64,000 nucleotides of DNA from Pigmentiphaga sp. NML080357 (GTDB lineage Bacteria; Pseudomonadota; Gammaproteobacteria; Burkholderiales; Burkholderiaceae_B): NCBI RefSeq assembly GCF_002188465.1, contig NZ_NINW01000037.1, forward strand, positions 340,511 to 404,510. The letters are read 5' to 3'. The number at the start of each line of letters is the position of its first letter. Position 1 is the stretch's first letter. Made by a program: the position numbers and the translations under genes. This document shows positions 55,588 through 64,000 of the stretch, piece by piece. Below the pieces are notes generated by a model. It worked only from the letters and a program-made list of their open reading frames with translations. It was not told the origin of the DNA and made no database searches.

Positions 55588-55965
55588 ATGTCGGCCACAC
55601 CGTCCAGAGGTGCCTCCCCCGCAGTGCAGGACCCCGTCCCGGCCGGCGCCCCGCTGCTGGCGGCCTACGCGGAGCTTGCGCGGCTGAGCGCCGCCATGCT
55701 GGATGCCGCAAGGCGCGGCGACTGGGACGAAGTCGCATCGCATGAAGCCGAATGCGCGCGCCGCACGGAACACCTGCGGCAATTGGCGTCCCCCGGCACG
55801 GAATCCCTGGCCGAGGCCGAGCGCGAGCACTGCATCGCCCTCATCCAGCAGGTGCTCGCCGACGACGCCGCCATCCGCGATCTCGCCCAGCCCTGGATGA
55901 AGGAGCTCGAGCAAATCATCCGCCCCACCCGGCCCCGCCACCCGGTCTATTCGTCCTTCCGCTAG
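55588..55965 (+). CDS. fliT: FliD export chaperone FliT
   Basis: FliT binds FliD and, in enteric bacteria, also restrains FlhDC. The 125 residues are helical in the second part (LLAAYAELARLSAAMLDAARRGDWDEVASHEAECARR), matching the FliT pattern of an alpha-helical bundle with a W-x-x-x-x-x-E motif. The place directly after fliS supports the call; the sequence is otherwise weakly conserved. Confidence 0.82.
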   Translation: MSATPSRGASPAVQDPVPAGAPLLAAYAELARLSAAMLDAARRGDWDEVASHEAECARRTEHLRQLASPGTESLAEAEREHCIALIQQVLADDAAIRDLAQPWMKELEQIIRPTRPRHPVYSSFR

Positions 55966-56080
55966 CCCCCACCGGACATGCCCTCGCCCAGCTTCCGTTC
56001 GAGTCACGCGGCGGCACCCCGCGCGCAATGCGGCTTGGTGCACAATACGCGGCCGTCATGGACGGTTACTGGAGATCGGT

Positions 56081-57361
56081 TTGGTAGATAGTCGCCAGGC
56101 CCGCGCAATCACCGGCGTCGCGCCGGTACAGAGCTGGGAGCGTTACCGCGAGGACGCGCGCGAGGCCATCCTGGCCCGGCTGCTCAACGTCCCGGGTTCG
56201 CGCGCGGGCGGCGCCAGCGCGCGGCCGCCCGGCGGCACGGCGTTGCCGCACGGGCTCGTGCGCGCGACGGTCATCCAGGCCAACAACGAGAACGAGGCGC
56301 TGGTCGACATAGGCGGCAAGCCTTATCTCGTCAACACCCGCCAGGCACTGAGCCCTGGCGCGAACGTCATCCTGCGCCTGCTGGACGACCGCACCTTTCT
56401 CCAGGGTCAAGGGCTGGGCAAGGCCGGGCTGCGCGAACCGGGCGAACGCGAGGCGCGGAGCGGGCCGGGCACGGCCTCGGGACCCGCGCCCGCCGCGGGC
56501 GACAAGGCCGATCGCGCCGGCGCGGCCGCCTCGCCGCGCGGCGTTTCGCCCGTCCCCCTGCCGGCGCTGGCGGAACTCAAGACCGAGACCGGCGACACGA
56601 AAATCCAGTTGAGCGGCTCGGCCCGCCTGCTGTTCGCCCTGGTGAGCGAAGGTGGCGGGCTGCAACGCGGCGTTCCGCTCGCCTCGCTGAACATCGCCGC
56701 CGATACCGCCCCCGCCGTGGCGGCGCAACGCATGCAACAGGCCATCGAACACTCCGGCCTGTTCTACGAATCGCACCTGCAGGAATGGCGGGAGGGCCGG
56801 CGCTCGCTGGAAGCGCTGCGCGCCGAACCCCAGGCCGCCTTCTCCCCTGGCCCCCCGCCCCGGACTCCGCCCGAAGCCCCCTCGTCCGCGCCCGCGGCGC
56901 AGCCTCCGTCTACGCCCGAGCAAAACGCCGCAAAGGGTTTGCAAGCCGCGCTTGGCGCAATACCCGCGGACATGCGCCCCCTGGTGCAGGACCAGATCGC
57001 CCTGCTGGCGAGCGGACGCTTGCTGCTCGAGGGCACATGGGGCGAACAGCCCTTCACACTCGAGGTGGAACCGGATGCCGACAGCCGGCACGATCCCGAC
57101 CTGCCCCTGGCCTGGCGCGTGCGCATCCAGGTGGATACGCCTCACCTGGGCAAGCTGGAAGTCAACGTGTCCCTATCCGGCACGGACGCCCAGGTGGCGA
57201 TCCGCCCCGACACCAAGGCACTGCGCGGTCAACGGCTGCGCGACGTACAGGCGCAGCTGGCCGCCGGCGGACTGGATCTGCAGCAAGCCCTGGACAGCCA
57301 GGGCCTGCGGATGTCCGACCTGCGCATCGCCACCGCTTCCCGCTCGCCCGCCCGCACATGA
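56081..57361 (+). CDS. FliK-like hook-length control homologue
   Basis: A 426-residue protein. The N-terminal third has a folded stretch (LVRATVIQANNENEALVDIGGKPYLVN). A Pro/Ala-rich linker lies at ~245-285. The C-terminal ~110 residues (PLAWRVRIQVDTPHLGKLEVNVSLSGTDAQVAIRP) resemble the FliK C-terminal hook-control domain. The start codon is TTG at 56081 with GGAG six bases upstream. A second, true fliK begins at 63649. It overlaps the next gene (ATGA), an FlhB-tail protein, suggesting that the two act as a pair in export control. Confidence 0.75.
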   Translation: MVDSRQARAITGVAPVQSWERYREDAREAILARLLNVPGSRAGGASARPPGGTALPHGLVRATVIQANNENEALVDIGGKPYLVNTRQALSPGANVILRLLDDRTFLQGQGLGKAGLREPGEREARSGPGTASGPAPAAGDKADRAGAAASPRGVSPVPLPALAELKTETGDTKIQLSGSARLLFALVSEGGGLQRGVPLASLNIAADTAPAVAAQRMQQAIEHSGLFYESHLQEWREGRRSLEALRAEPQAAFSPGPPPRTPPEAPSSAPAAQPPSTPEQNAAKGLQAALGAIPADMRPLVQDQIALLASGRLLLEGTWGEQPFTLEVEPDADSRHDPDLPLAWRVRIQVDTPHLGKLEVNVSLSGTDAQVAIRPDTKALRGQRLRDVQAQLAAGGLDLQQALDSQGLRMSDLRIATASRSPART

Positions 57362-57681
57362 AGGATTCCGACAGCTCCCCCGAGACACCCGGGGACGACG
57401 ATGACCCCAAGCGCAGCCTGGCCGTCGCCCTGCGCTACGAAAAAGAACGCAAGACGCCCATCGTGGTGGCCAAGGGCAGCGGCCTGATCGCCGAGGAAAT
57501 CCTGCGCCGCGCCAAGGAGGCGGGCGTGTTCGTCCACAGTTCGCGCGAACTGATCGATCTGTTGATGAAGGTGGATCTGGATGCGCGCATCCCGCCGTCG
57601 CTCTACGTGGCGGTGGCCGAGGTACTGGCCTGGGTCTACCGGCAGGACGAAGCCGCGGCCCGGCGCGCGGAAGCGCCCTGA
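57358..57681 (+). CDS. FlhB C-terminal-domain-like protein (FhlB type)
   Basis: A 107-residue protein. Residues ~19-100 match the cytoplasmic FlhB domain after the cleavage point (SLAVALRYEKERKTPIVVAKGSGLIAEEILRRAKEAGVFVHSS, recognisable as AVALRY, P.VVAKG and A..AGV). It lacks the NPTH sequence and membrane part. Such stand-alone domains can replace the cleaved FlhB tail in Salmonella (known for FhlB). It is translationally coupled to the FliK-like gene and converges on fliE. Confidence 0.82.
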   Translation: MKDSDSSPETPGDDDDPKRSLAVALRYEKERKTPIVVAKGSGLIAEEILRRAKEAGVFVHSSRELIDLLMKVDLDARIPPSLYVAVAEVLAWVYRQDEAAARRAEAP

Positions 57682-57699
57682 AACGGCCCGCGCGCCGCG

Positions 57700-58056
57700 C
57701 TACACCTGCATGTTCATGACTTCGTTGTAGGCGGCGATGACGCGGTTGCGGGCCTGGGCCAGCATCTGGAACGACAGGCTGGCCTTGTTCATCGCGATCA
57801 TGGTGGTTTCCAGGCCGACCTCGGGGTCGCCCTGCTGGTAGGCCTTTTGCAGGGCGGAAGCTTCGCCCTGGGCGCGCTGCACGCTCTGGATGGCCTCGAC
57901 CAGCACGTTCGAGAACGCGCCGGCCGCCGGGGCCGGAGACGCGCCCTGCGCCAGCGAGTCGGGGCGCGCCAGCATCTGGGCGGCACGCGCCATGCCGGCG
58001 GGCTGGCCCTGGGAAGATGCGAGCACGTCGTGGATCCGGTCCATCTGCATTTCCAT
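57700..58056 (-). CDS. fliE: Flagellar MS-ring/rod junction protein FliE
   Basis: FliE links the MS ring to the rod and is the first exported rod part. The ATG at 58056 has AGGGA eight bases upstream and gives 118 residues: FSNVLVEAIQSVQRAQGEASALQKAYQQGDPEVGLETTMIAMNKASLSFQM (quoted for its QGDPEVGLETTMIAMNKA signature) and a C-terminal ARNRVIAAYNEVMNMQV. Other ATGs at 58074, 58050 and 58044 are possible. It is divergent from fliF. Confidence 0.95.
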   Translation of the reverse strand: MEMQMDRIHDVLASSQGQPAGMARAAQMLARPDSLAQGASPAPAAGAFSNVLVEAIQSVQRAQGEASALQKAYQQGDPEVGLETTMIAMNKASLSFQMLAQARNRVIAAYNEVMNMQV

Positions 58057-58234
58057 GGTGGCTGATCCCTGCATGATAGAAGCGACCACGCTTTTCCAGC
58101 CGGGGAAGTACAGGGGCAAATCCCGCTTATTCCTTCCTTGGCCGTAACATTCCGCATCAAATAATACAAGCCGTAGAAAATGGGACGCTCGCCAGGGCGT
58201 CCCGACTTTTGGCATTCGGAGCCCGCTTCAGTAC
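58057..58234. promoter_or_regulatory. Divergent fliE/fliF intergenic region
   Basis: This 178-base gap must drive both fliE and the fliF operon. Around 58158-58168 ATCAAATAATAC is locally A+T-rich and could contain a -10 region. No sigma-28 element is present, in keeping with control by FlhDC, whose exact site could not be defined. Confidence 0.4.
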
Positions 58235-59887
58235 ATGGCCGACGACACGCAGAACCCGCCCGCCGCCGGGGCCCCACGCAACAAGCTCTTGGAGGCGTTC
58301 GGCAGGCTGCCCGCGCGCCACCGGCTGGCCCTGCTCGTGGGCATTCCCATGCTCGTGGCCATTGTGGTCGCCACCCTGCTCTGGACCCGCGCGCCCGAGT
58401 ATCGCGTGCTGTTCAGCGGCCTTTCCGACCAGGACGGCGGCACCATCATCGCGGCGCTGCAACAGCAGAAAGTCCCCTATCGCGTGGCCGACGGCGGCAG
58501 CGTCATCCTGGTGCCGCCCGACCAGGTGCACGAAGTGCGGCTGCGGCTGGCCTCGCAAGGATTGCCCCGCGCGGGCAACGTCGGCTTCGAGCTGATGGAC
58601 AACAGCCGCCTCGGCCTCACCCAGTTCCAGGAACAGGTCAACTACCAGCGCGCGCTCGAAGGCGAACTGGCGCGCTCGATCCAGAGCCTGGGCACGGTCA
58701 AGAGCGCCCGCGTCCATCTTGCCATTCCCAAGCCCAGCATCTTCATGCGCGAGCAGAACCGGCCCACCGCATCGGTGCTGGTGCAAATGCTGCCCGGCCG
58801 GGTGCTCGAGCGCGGCCAGGTGGCCGGCATCGTCCACCTGGTGTCCTCCTCGGTGCCCCAACTGGCGCCCGGCGCGGTGAGCGTGGTCGACCAGACCGGC
58901 ACGCTGCTGTCGGCCGACGATACCGATCCCAACGGCCTGGACGCGACCCAGCTCGAGTACCTGCGCACCATGGAGCGCCAGTACACGCGCCGCATCGCCG
59001 AGCTGATCTCGCCCATCGTCGGGGCGCAGAACCTGCGCGCCCAGGTAGCGATCGACCTGGACTTCAGCCGGCACGAGCAGACCGACGAGATTTACCGTCC
59101 CAACGGCGGCGCGCCGGAGCAGGCCGCCATCCGCAGCCGCCAGAGCTCGGAGTCGCGCGAACCTGCCATGGGCGCGGACGGCGGCGTACCCGGCTCGCTC
59201 AGCAATACGCCGCCCGGCGTGGCCATCGCGCCGACCACGGGCGGCGCGCCGACCAACCCGCCGGCGCCCGGCACCCAGCAGCAGCCCGCGCAGAACGTCA
59301 AGCGCGCCGACACCACGAACTACGAGCTCGACAAGACCGTGCGCTACGTGCGCGAGCCGGTGGGCCGCATCAAGCGCCTGTCGGCCGCGGTGGTGGTCAA
59401 CCACCGCACCAGCGTGGTCAAGGGGGAAACCGTAAGCACCCCGCTCAGCGACGCGGAGCTGGCGCAGATCAAGGCCCTGGTGAGCGAGGCGGTGGGATTC
59501 GATCCACAGCGGCGCGACTCGGTCTCGGTCATCAGCATTCCTTTCAACGAGACGGCCGGCGACGCGTCCGCCGAACAGGCATTCTGGCAGCAGCCGGAAT
59601 TCGTCAACCTGGCGCGCGACATCGGCGTGGCGCTGGTGCTGGCGCTGGCCGTGCTCTACCTCATCATCGGCGTCATCCGCCCCGCCATCAAGCAGCTGAC
59701 GGCCCCGCCCCCGCCTCCCGATCCGGTTTTCCAGGCGGTCGATCCTGCGGCCGCCGTCGAGGCGGCCGCCGAAGCCGCCGCCGAGGACCTGCCGGAAGAT
59801 CCGCTGGAAAAAGTCCGCCGCTTCGCGCGCGAGAATCCGCAGATCGTCGCCACCGTCATCCGCCAGTGGGTCAACGATGCGCAATAG
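58235..59887 (+). CDS. fliF: Flagellar MS-ring protein FliF
   Basis: FliF forms the MS ring in the inner membrane. The 550 residues have an N-terminal span (LALLVGIPMLVAIVVATLLW, ~34-54), ring-building motifs (YRVLFSGLSDQDGG, VRLRLASQGLPRAGNVGFELMD, in parts), and KSARVHLAIPKPSIF. A second span lies near 465-485 (IGVALVLALAVLYLIIGVI), and a C-terminal FliG-binding tail follows (ENPQIVATVIRQWVNDAQ). It leads fliFGHIJK. Confidence 0.97.
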   Translation: MADDTQNPPAAGAPRNKLLEAFGRLPARHRLALLVGIPMLVAIVVATLLWTRAPEYRVLFSGLSDQDGGTIIAALQQQKVPYRVADGGSVILVPPDQVHEVRLRLASQGLPRAGNVGFELMDNSRLGLTQFQEQVNYQRALEGELARSIQSLGTVKSARVHLAIPKPSIFMREQNRPTASVLVQMLPGRVLERGQVAGIVHLVSSSVPQLAPGAVSVVDQTGTLLSADDTDPNGLDATQLEYLRTMERQYTRRIAELISPIVGAQNLRAQVAIDLDFSRHEQTDEIYRPNGGAPEQAAIRSRQSSESREPAMGADGGVPGSLSNTPPGVAIAPTTGGAPTNPPAPGTQQQPAQNVKRADTTNYELDKTVRYVREPVGRIKRLSAAVVVNHRTSVVKGETVSTPLSDAELAQIKALVSEAVGFDPQRRDSVSVISIPFNETAGDASAEQAFWQQPEFVNLARDIGVALVLALAVLYLIIGVIRPAIKQLTAPPPPPDPVFQAVDPAAAVEAAAEAAAEDLPEDPLEKVRRFARENPQIVATVIRQWVNDAQ

Positions 59888-59956
59888 GAAAGAGAATGCG
59901 TACGGAGCCGTGCGCGGCCGATCTCCGGAACGGGCCTCCGGCGCGGGTGAGCTGTC

Positions 59957-60973
59957 ATGACGAATGTTGCCAATATGGATACCGAACAAGGCGTGACCGA
60001 CGGCGCCATCCTGCTGCTGACCCTCGGCGAGGAAGAAGCGGCCGAGGTGCTCAAGTACCTGTCGCCGCGCGAAGTGCAAAAACTGGGTACGGCAATGGCC
60101 GGCATGCAGGGCATCGCCCGCGAGGCCATGGACCAGGTAATCCAGCGTTTCGAGACGGACATCGGCGCGCATACCGGTCTGGGCGCCGATGCCGATGCCT
60201 ATCTGCGCAGCGTGCTGACCAAAGCGCTGGGCGCCGACAAGGCCGGGTTCCTGCTCGACCGGATCCTGCATACCGGCGATACCTCCGGCATCGAAAGCCT
60301 GAAGTGGATGGACCCGGCAAGCGTGGCCGAGCTGATTCGCCACGAGCACCCGCAGATCATCGCCTCGATCCTGGTCCATCTCGAAGCCGACCAGTCGGCC
60401 GCGGTGATCAACCACCTGACCGAGCGCGTGCGCGCCGACGTGCTGTTGCGCATCGCCACGCTGGACGGCATCCAGCCCGCGGCCCTGCGCGAGCTGAACG
60501 ACGTGTTGCTGAAGATGCTGTCGGGCAATGAGCAGATCAAGCGCCGCAAGCTGGGCGGCGTCAAGACCGCGGCCGACATACTGAACTATGTCGGCTCCTC
60601 GTCGGAGCACCAGATCCTCTCCATCGTCAAGCAGGTGGACACGGAACTGGCCCAGCGCATCATCGACGAGATGTTCACTTTCGAGAACCTGATCGACGCC
60701 GACGACCGCGGCATGCAACTGCTGCTGCGCGAAGTCACGCCCGATTCGCTCATCCTCGCGCTCAAGGGCGCCAGCGCCGAACTGCGGGCCAAGGTGTTCC
60801 GCTGCATGCCGACCCGCGCCGCGCAGCAGCTGCGCGAAGACCTCGAGGTCCGGGGTCCGGTCAAGATATCCGAGGTCGAAGCCCAGCAAAAGGAAATCCT
60901 GAAGATCGCCCGCCGCCTGACCGAATCCGGCGACCTGGCGGTGAACGGCATCGGCGAGGAGCAATATGTCTGA
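59957..60973 (+). CDS. fliG: Motor switch protein FliG
   Basis: FliG is the rotor part that faces MotA. The 338 residues have LGEEEAAEVLKYLSPREVQKLGTAM near the start. The central EHPQIIASILVHLEADQSA contains the EHPQ motif, and the C-terminal torque helix is LIDADDRGMQLLLREV with charged residues (TFENLIDADDRG). It overlaps fliH by eight bases. Confidence 0.97.
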   Translation: MTNVANMDTEQGVTDGAILLLTLGEEEAAEVLKYLSPREVQKLGTAMAGMQGIAREAMDQVIQRFETDIGAHTGLGADADAYLRSVLTKALGADKAGFLLDRILHTGDTSGIESLKWMDPASVAELIRHEHPQIIASILVHLEADQSAAVINHLTERVRADVLLRIATLDGIQPAALRELNDVLLKMLSGNEQIKRRKLGGVKTAADILNYVGSSSEHQILSIVKQVDTELAQRIIDEMFTFENLIDADDRGMQLLLREVTPDSLILALKGASAELRAKVFRCMPTRAAQQLREDLEVRGPVKISEVEAQQKEILKIARRLTESGDLAVNGIGEEQYV

Positions 60974-61757
60974 GCCCTTGCTGGCGCCGAAGCGGATACT
61001 GCGGGCCGAGGAAGGCCGGCACCTCCCCGTCTGGCGACTGGACACCTTCGTCGATGGCTCGCTGCAGGCCGGGTCGCGGCGCCAGCCGCAGACCGCCGAG
61101 GAAAAGCGGGCCATCCAGCTTGCGCTGGCCTCCGCCCGGCAAGAGGCCGAACGGCGCGCGCGCGAAGAAGCCGCCGCGCCGGCCGCCGCCGAGGCACTTC
61201 CGGCCCCCCCGCCCGCGCCCGCCGAACCGGCGCCGGCGGTGGATCCGGCCGAGGTGGAGCGCATCAAGACCGCCGCCTTCGACGAGGGCTACGCGGCCGG
61301 GTACGACCACGGCGGCGCCGCCGCCCGGCAGGAAGCCGAACGGCTGCGGGCGATCGCGCAGGCCGCGTCCGGCGTATTCGACCGCTTTGAAAGCGAACTA
61401 GCGCCACGCCTGCTGGCCCTGGCCGTCGACATCGCGCGCCAGGTCATCCAGCGCGAACTCTCGCTCGACAACAACGTGGTGCTGGCGGTGGTGCGGGACG
61501 CGTTCAACCAGCTCATCGGCGGGGAAACGGGCAAGCAACTGCTGCTGCATCCGGCCGACGTGCAACTGGTGCGGGCTCACCTGGGAGAAGAACTCGAACT
61601 GGGCCAATGGAAGATCGTCGAGGATGCCGGCATCGAGGCCGGGGGCTGCCGCATCGCCACCCACCAGTCCGATATCGACGCCACGCTGCCGACGCGCTGG
61701 AAGCGCACGCTTGCGGCGCTGGGCCAGGACGCGCCCTGGAGCGACCGCGGTGCATGA
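60966..61757 (+). CDS. fliH: Flagellar export ATPase regulator FliH
   Basis: FliH holds the FliI ATPase at the export gate. The 263 residues include a charged/Ala-Pro-rich N-terminus (~40-90). Glycine-repeat-like helices follow ([25 protein letters not shown]), then the C-terminal domain [23 protein letters not shown] and [20 protein letters not shown]. It overlaps both fliG and fliI by eight bases. Confidence 0.93.
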   Translation: MSEPLLAPKRILRAEEGRHLPVWRLDTFVDGSLQAGSRRQPQTAEEKRAIQLALASARQEAERRAREEAAAPAAAEALPAPPPAPAEPAPAVDPAEVERIKTAAFDEGYAAGYDHGGAAARQEAERLRAIAQAASGVFDRFESELAPRLLALAVDIARQVIQRELSLDNNVVLAVVRDAFNQLIGGETGKQLLLHPADVQLVRAHLGEELELGQWKIVEDAGIEAGGCRIATHQSDIDATLPTRWKRTLAALGQDAPWSDRGA

Positions 61758-63171
61758 CCCCGCAGCCAGCCTCGCCCGCTTCCTGGACGGCTGCGCCGCC
61801 CGTGTGCGCACGGCCGCGCCCGTCGCGGCCTCGGGCCGCCTGACGCGCGTGGCCGGACTGGTCATGGAAGCGACGGGGCTGAAACTGCCGGTGGGGAGCA
61901 CGTGCCGCGTCGTCCAGGGACAGGATCGCGCCGCCGAGGCCGAAGTCGTGGGATTCAACGGCGAACGCCTGTTCCTGATGCCATCCACCGAAATCCACGG
62001 ACTGACCGCCGGCTCGCTGGTCATGCCGCTCGAAGTCCAGCGGCTCGCCCCCTCCTATCCCGACGGAGCGGAACCGGGAGCGGACGGCGCCGCGCCGGAA
62101 GAGACCACCAAGCACCTGCCCGTGGGCGATGCGCTCCTGGGTCGGGTGGTCGACGGCGCCGGCCGGCCGCTCGACCGGCTGGGGCCGATCTCCGCCGCCC
62201 ATCGCGCGCCGCTGGCCGCTCGGCCGGTCAACCCCATCGAGCGGCAACCGATCGAGCGGCCGCTGGACGTGGGAGTGCGCGCCATCAACGCCATGCTGAC
62301 CGTGGGCCGAGGGCAACGCATGGGATTGTTCGCCGGATCGGGCGTGGGCAAGAGCGTGCTGCTCGGCATGATGGCCCGCTACACCGAAGCCGATGTCACG
62401 GTAGTGGGATTGATCGGCGAACGCGGCCGCGAAGTCAAGGAGTTCATCGACCAGATCCTCGGCCCGGAAGGACTGGCCCGTTCCGTCGTCGTCGCCGCAC
62501 CGGCCGATGCCGCGCCCCTGATGCGCCTGCAGGGCGCGGCCTATGCCACCGTGCTGGCCGAGCATTTCCGCGACCAGGGCAAGAACGTGCTGCTGATCAT
62601 GGACTCGCTCACCCGCTACGCCATGGCCCAGCGCGAGATCGCCCTGGCCATCGGCGAACCGCCTGCCACCAAGGGCTATCCGCCCTCGGTATTCGCCAAG
62701 CTGCCAGCGCTGGTGGAGCGGGCCGGCAACGGCACGCACGGCGCCGGATCGATTACCGCCTTCTATACCGTACTGACCGAAGGCGACGACCAGCAGGACC
62801 CCATCGCCGACTCCGCGCGCGCCATCCTCGATGGCCACATCGTACTGAACCGCGCGCTCGCCGACACCGGCCACTATCCGGCCATCGACATCGAGCAGTC
62901 GATCTCTCGCGCCATGCACAATATCGTCGGCGCGGACCAGCAGCGCCACGCCAGGACGCTCAAGAAGCTGTTCTCCCGCTACCAGCGGTCGCGCGACCTC
63001 ATCCAGGTCGGCGCCTACGTCCCGGGCACCGACCCCGAGCTCGACCAGGCCATCGCCGCGCACGACAGCATCAGCAACTTCCTGCAGCAGGACATGCAGG
63101 CGCGCGCGCCGTTCCCCGAAAGCCTGTCCCTCATGACCGCCATCGCCGAGCATTTCGGCGGTGCCGCCTGA
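61750..63171 (+). CDS. fliI: Flagellar export ATPase FliI
   Basis: FliI powers early steps of flagellar export. The 473 residues, from a GTG at 61750, include the P-loop [11 protein letters not shown] at ~196-206, [10 protein letters not shown], the Walker B segment [32 protein letters not shown] ([11 protein letters not shown]) and [17 protein letters not shown]. All catalytic parts of the F1-beta-like fold are present. An earlier in-frame start lies within fliH and was not used. Confidence 0.96.
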   Translation: MHDPAASLARFLDGCAARVRTAAPVAASGRLTRVAGLVMEATGLKLPVGSTCRVVQGQDRAAEAEVVGFNGERLFLMPSTEIHGLTAGSLVMPLEVQRLAPSYPDGAEPGADGAAPEETTKHLPVGDALLGRVVDGAGRPLDRLGPISAAHRAPLAARPVNPIERQPIERPLDVGVRAINAMLTVGRGQRMGLFAGSGVGKSVLLGMMARYTEADVTVVGLIGERGREVKEFIDQILGPEGLARSVVVAAPADAAPLMRLQGAAYATVLAEHFRDQGKNVLLIMDSLTRYAMAQREIALAIGEPPATKGYPPSVFAKLPALVERAGNGTHGAGSITAFYTVLTEGDDQQDPIADSARAILDGHIVLNRALADTGHYPAIDIEQSISRAMHNIVGADQQRHARTLKKLFSRYQRSRDLIQVGAYVPGTDPELDQAIAAHDSISNFLQQDMQARAPFPESLSLMTAIAEHFGGAA

Positions 63172-63196
63172 TCCCGAGAAGCCCCAGAGGCCCGCC

Positions 63197-63652
63197 ATGA
63201 CGTCCACCTCCACCCTCGCCACGCTGATCGAACTTGCCGAAGGCCGCAAGAACAAGGCCGCCCAGGAGTTCGCCCAGGCTGCCGCGGCGCATTCCCGCGC
63301 CCGCGAGCGCCTGGTGCTGATCGAGAACTACCGGTCCGACTACGAGACCCGCATGCGCAACCAGACGGGCATCGGCATGGACGGCACGCTGGTCGGCAAC
63401 TACGCGCGCTTCATCCAGCAATTGACCGAGGCCGTCGACCAGCAGAAGCGGGAAGTGGAACGCTGCGCCTCGCACATGAACGCCACCCGCGCGGCCTTCT
63501 TCAACGAGGAGCGCAAGCTCAAGTCCCTGGAAATCCTGGCCCAGCGCGAAGCGCAGCGCCTGGAAACGTCGGAGGCCAAGCGCCTGCAGAAACAGATCGA
63601 CGAATTCGCCAACCGCCGCAGCTTCGGCACGCCCACCGGATACGCGCTATGA
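63197..63652 (+). CDS. fliJ: Flagellar export chaperone FliJ
   Basis: FliJ is a coiled-coil protein of the ATPase complex. From the ATG at 63197 it has 151 residues, nearly all helical with heptads (LIELAEGRKNKAAQEFAQAAAAHSRARERLVLIENYR, split; KSLEILAQREAQRLETSEAKRLQKQIDEFANRR near the end). A GTG at 63161 would overlap fliI and was rejected. It overlaps fliK by four bases. Confidence 0.93.
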   Translation: MTSTSTLATLIELAEGRKNKAAQEFAQAAAAHSRARERLVLIENYRSDYETRMRNQTGIGMDGTLVGNYARFIQQLTEAVDQQKREVERCASHMNATRAAFFNEERKLKSLEILAQREAQRLETSEAKRLQKQIDEFANRRSFGTPTGYAL

Positions 63653-64000
63653 ATGCCCTGCCCGCCGCGCACCTCGCCCTGCCCATCGCGCCCCCGTCTT
63701 CGGCTGCTTCCGACTCGGCCCAGGCCGACGAACGCTTCGGCGAGCACCTGGCATCGGCCGCACAGGCCCTGGATCACCCCGCCTCGTCCGGCCCGGCCCG
63801 GCCCGGCGACGCGCCTGCCGGCCCGCGAGCCGACACGGAGGACGAGGACGAAAACCCACCGGCCACCGACCCCGCGCCTGACCTTCCCTGGTTGTCGCAG
63901 TGGGCCGGCTACGCGGCGCAGCCCGCCTCGTCCGCCCCGGCGCCGGCGGCCGCAAACGCCGCCGCAGGCGCCGGGGCGGACGCGCTCTCGGCGATCGGGG
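63649..64000 (+). CDS. fliK: Hook-length control protein FliK (partial, cut by window end)
   Basis: Only the first 117 codons are present. The sequence (MNALPAAHLALPIAPPSS, then ERFGEHLASAAQAL) is rich in Pro, Ala and Ser as in the disordered N-terminal ruler part of FliK. The ATGA overlap with fliJ gives the normal fliJ-fliK order and the start. The C-terminal control domain lies outside the window. Confidence 0.85.
   Translation, partial: MNALPAAHLALPIAPPSSAASDSAQADERFGEHLASAAQALDHPASSGPARPGDAPAGPRADTEDEDENPPATDPAPDLPWLSQWAGYAAQPASSAPAPAAANAAAGAGADALSAIG

Noticed and set aside
58157..61267. A 1036-codon open frame antisense to fliF, fliG and the start of fliH
   Set aside because: Composition is that of a GC-driven shadow frame, it has no motif, and it opposes three canonical flagellar genes.

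Overview
The window is chromosomal DNA of a high-GC beta-proteobacterium, most likely Bordetella or a close Alcaligenaceae relative. Three things point that way: two Bug/TctC-type solute-binding proteins, the block dnaJ-dnaK-grpE-hslR-hemH-hrcA-nadK-recN-fur-bamE-dapB, and an almost complete flagellar/chemotaxis cluster with flhDC next to the flagellin gene. The species cannot be settled from sequence alone. No rRNA, tRNA, CRISPR, prophage or insertion-sequence transposase was seen.

Layout. (1) 1-7.7 kb: a tricarboxylate module of tctC-tctB-tctA, an aconitase, a second Bug protein and a GntR regulator with two winged-helix domains. (2) 7.7-19.5 kb: housekeeping genes. The chaperone genes dnaJ, dnaK and grpE lie on the minus strand and have readable sigma-32 promoters; then come hslR-hemH, hrcA, nadK, recN, fur, bamE and dapB. 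(3) 19.6-24.5 kb: receiver-less cheB and cheR (minus), a divergent REC-PAS-HisKA_3 kinase with a NarL-type regulator (plus), and a REC protein fused to an anti-sigma-type ATPase domain that follows flgL. (4) 24.5-37 kb: rod, hook, ring and hook-filament junction genes flgB to flgL (minus), with flgA and flgMN (plus). (5) 37-50.1 kb: fliA, flhF, flhA, flhB, cheA, cheZ, cheY, cheV, motB, motA, flhC and flhD, all minus, so transcription runs from flhD towards fliA. (6) 50.3-64 kb: a PAS histidine kinase, flagellin, flaG-fliD-fliS-fliT, a FliK-like/FlhB-tail pair, fliE (minus), and fliFGHIJ with a fliK cut by the window end.

How it works together. FlhDC is expected to switch on the basal-body and export genes. 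FliA (sigma-28), held by FlgM until the hook is finished, then fires late promoters. Five sigma-28-like promoters can be read: flgMN, flgKL, cheRB, fliC and flaG-fliDST. CheV-CheA-CheY-CheZ and CheR/CheB form the chemotaxis pathway; no cheW or chemoreceptor lies in the window.

The main signal that ordinary annotation does not explain is a dispersed intergenic repeat of about 70-110 bp. It has at least seven clear single units and twice forms head-to-head inverted pairs making near-palindromes of about 250-275 bp. It sits directly behind stop codons and in places contributes a stop codon or promoter-flanking DNA. Other points worth a second look are the A+T-rich palindrome between flhD and the PAS kinase (a possible BvgA-type site), a probably leaderless nadK, CheB without a receiver, and the REC-ATPase fusion behind flgL.
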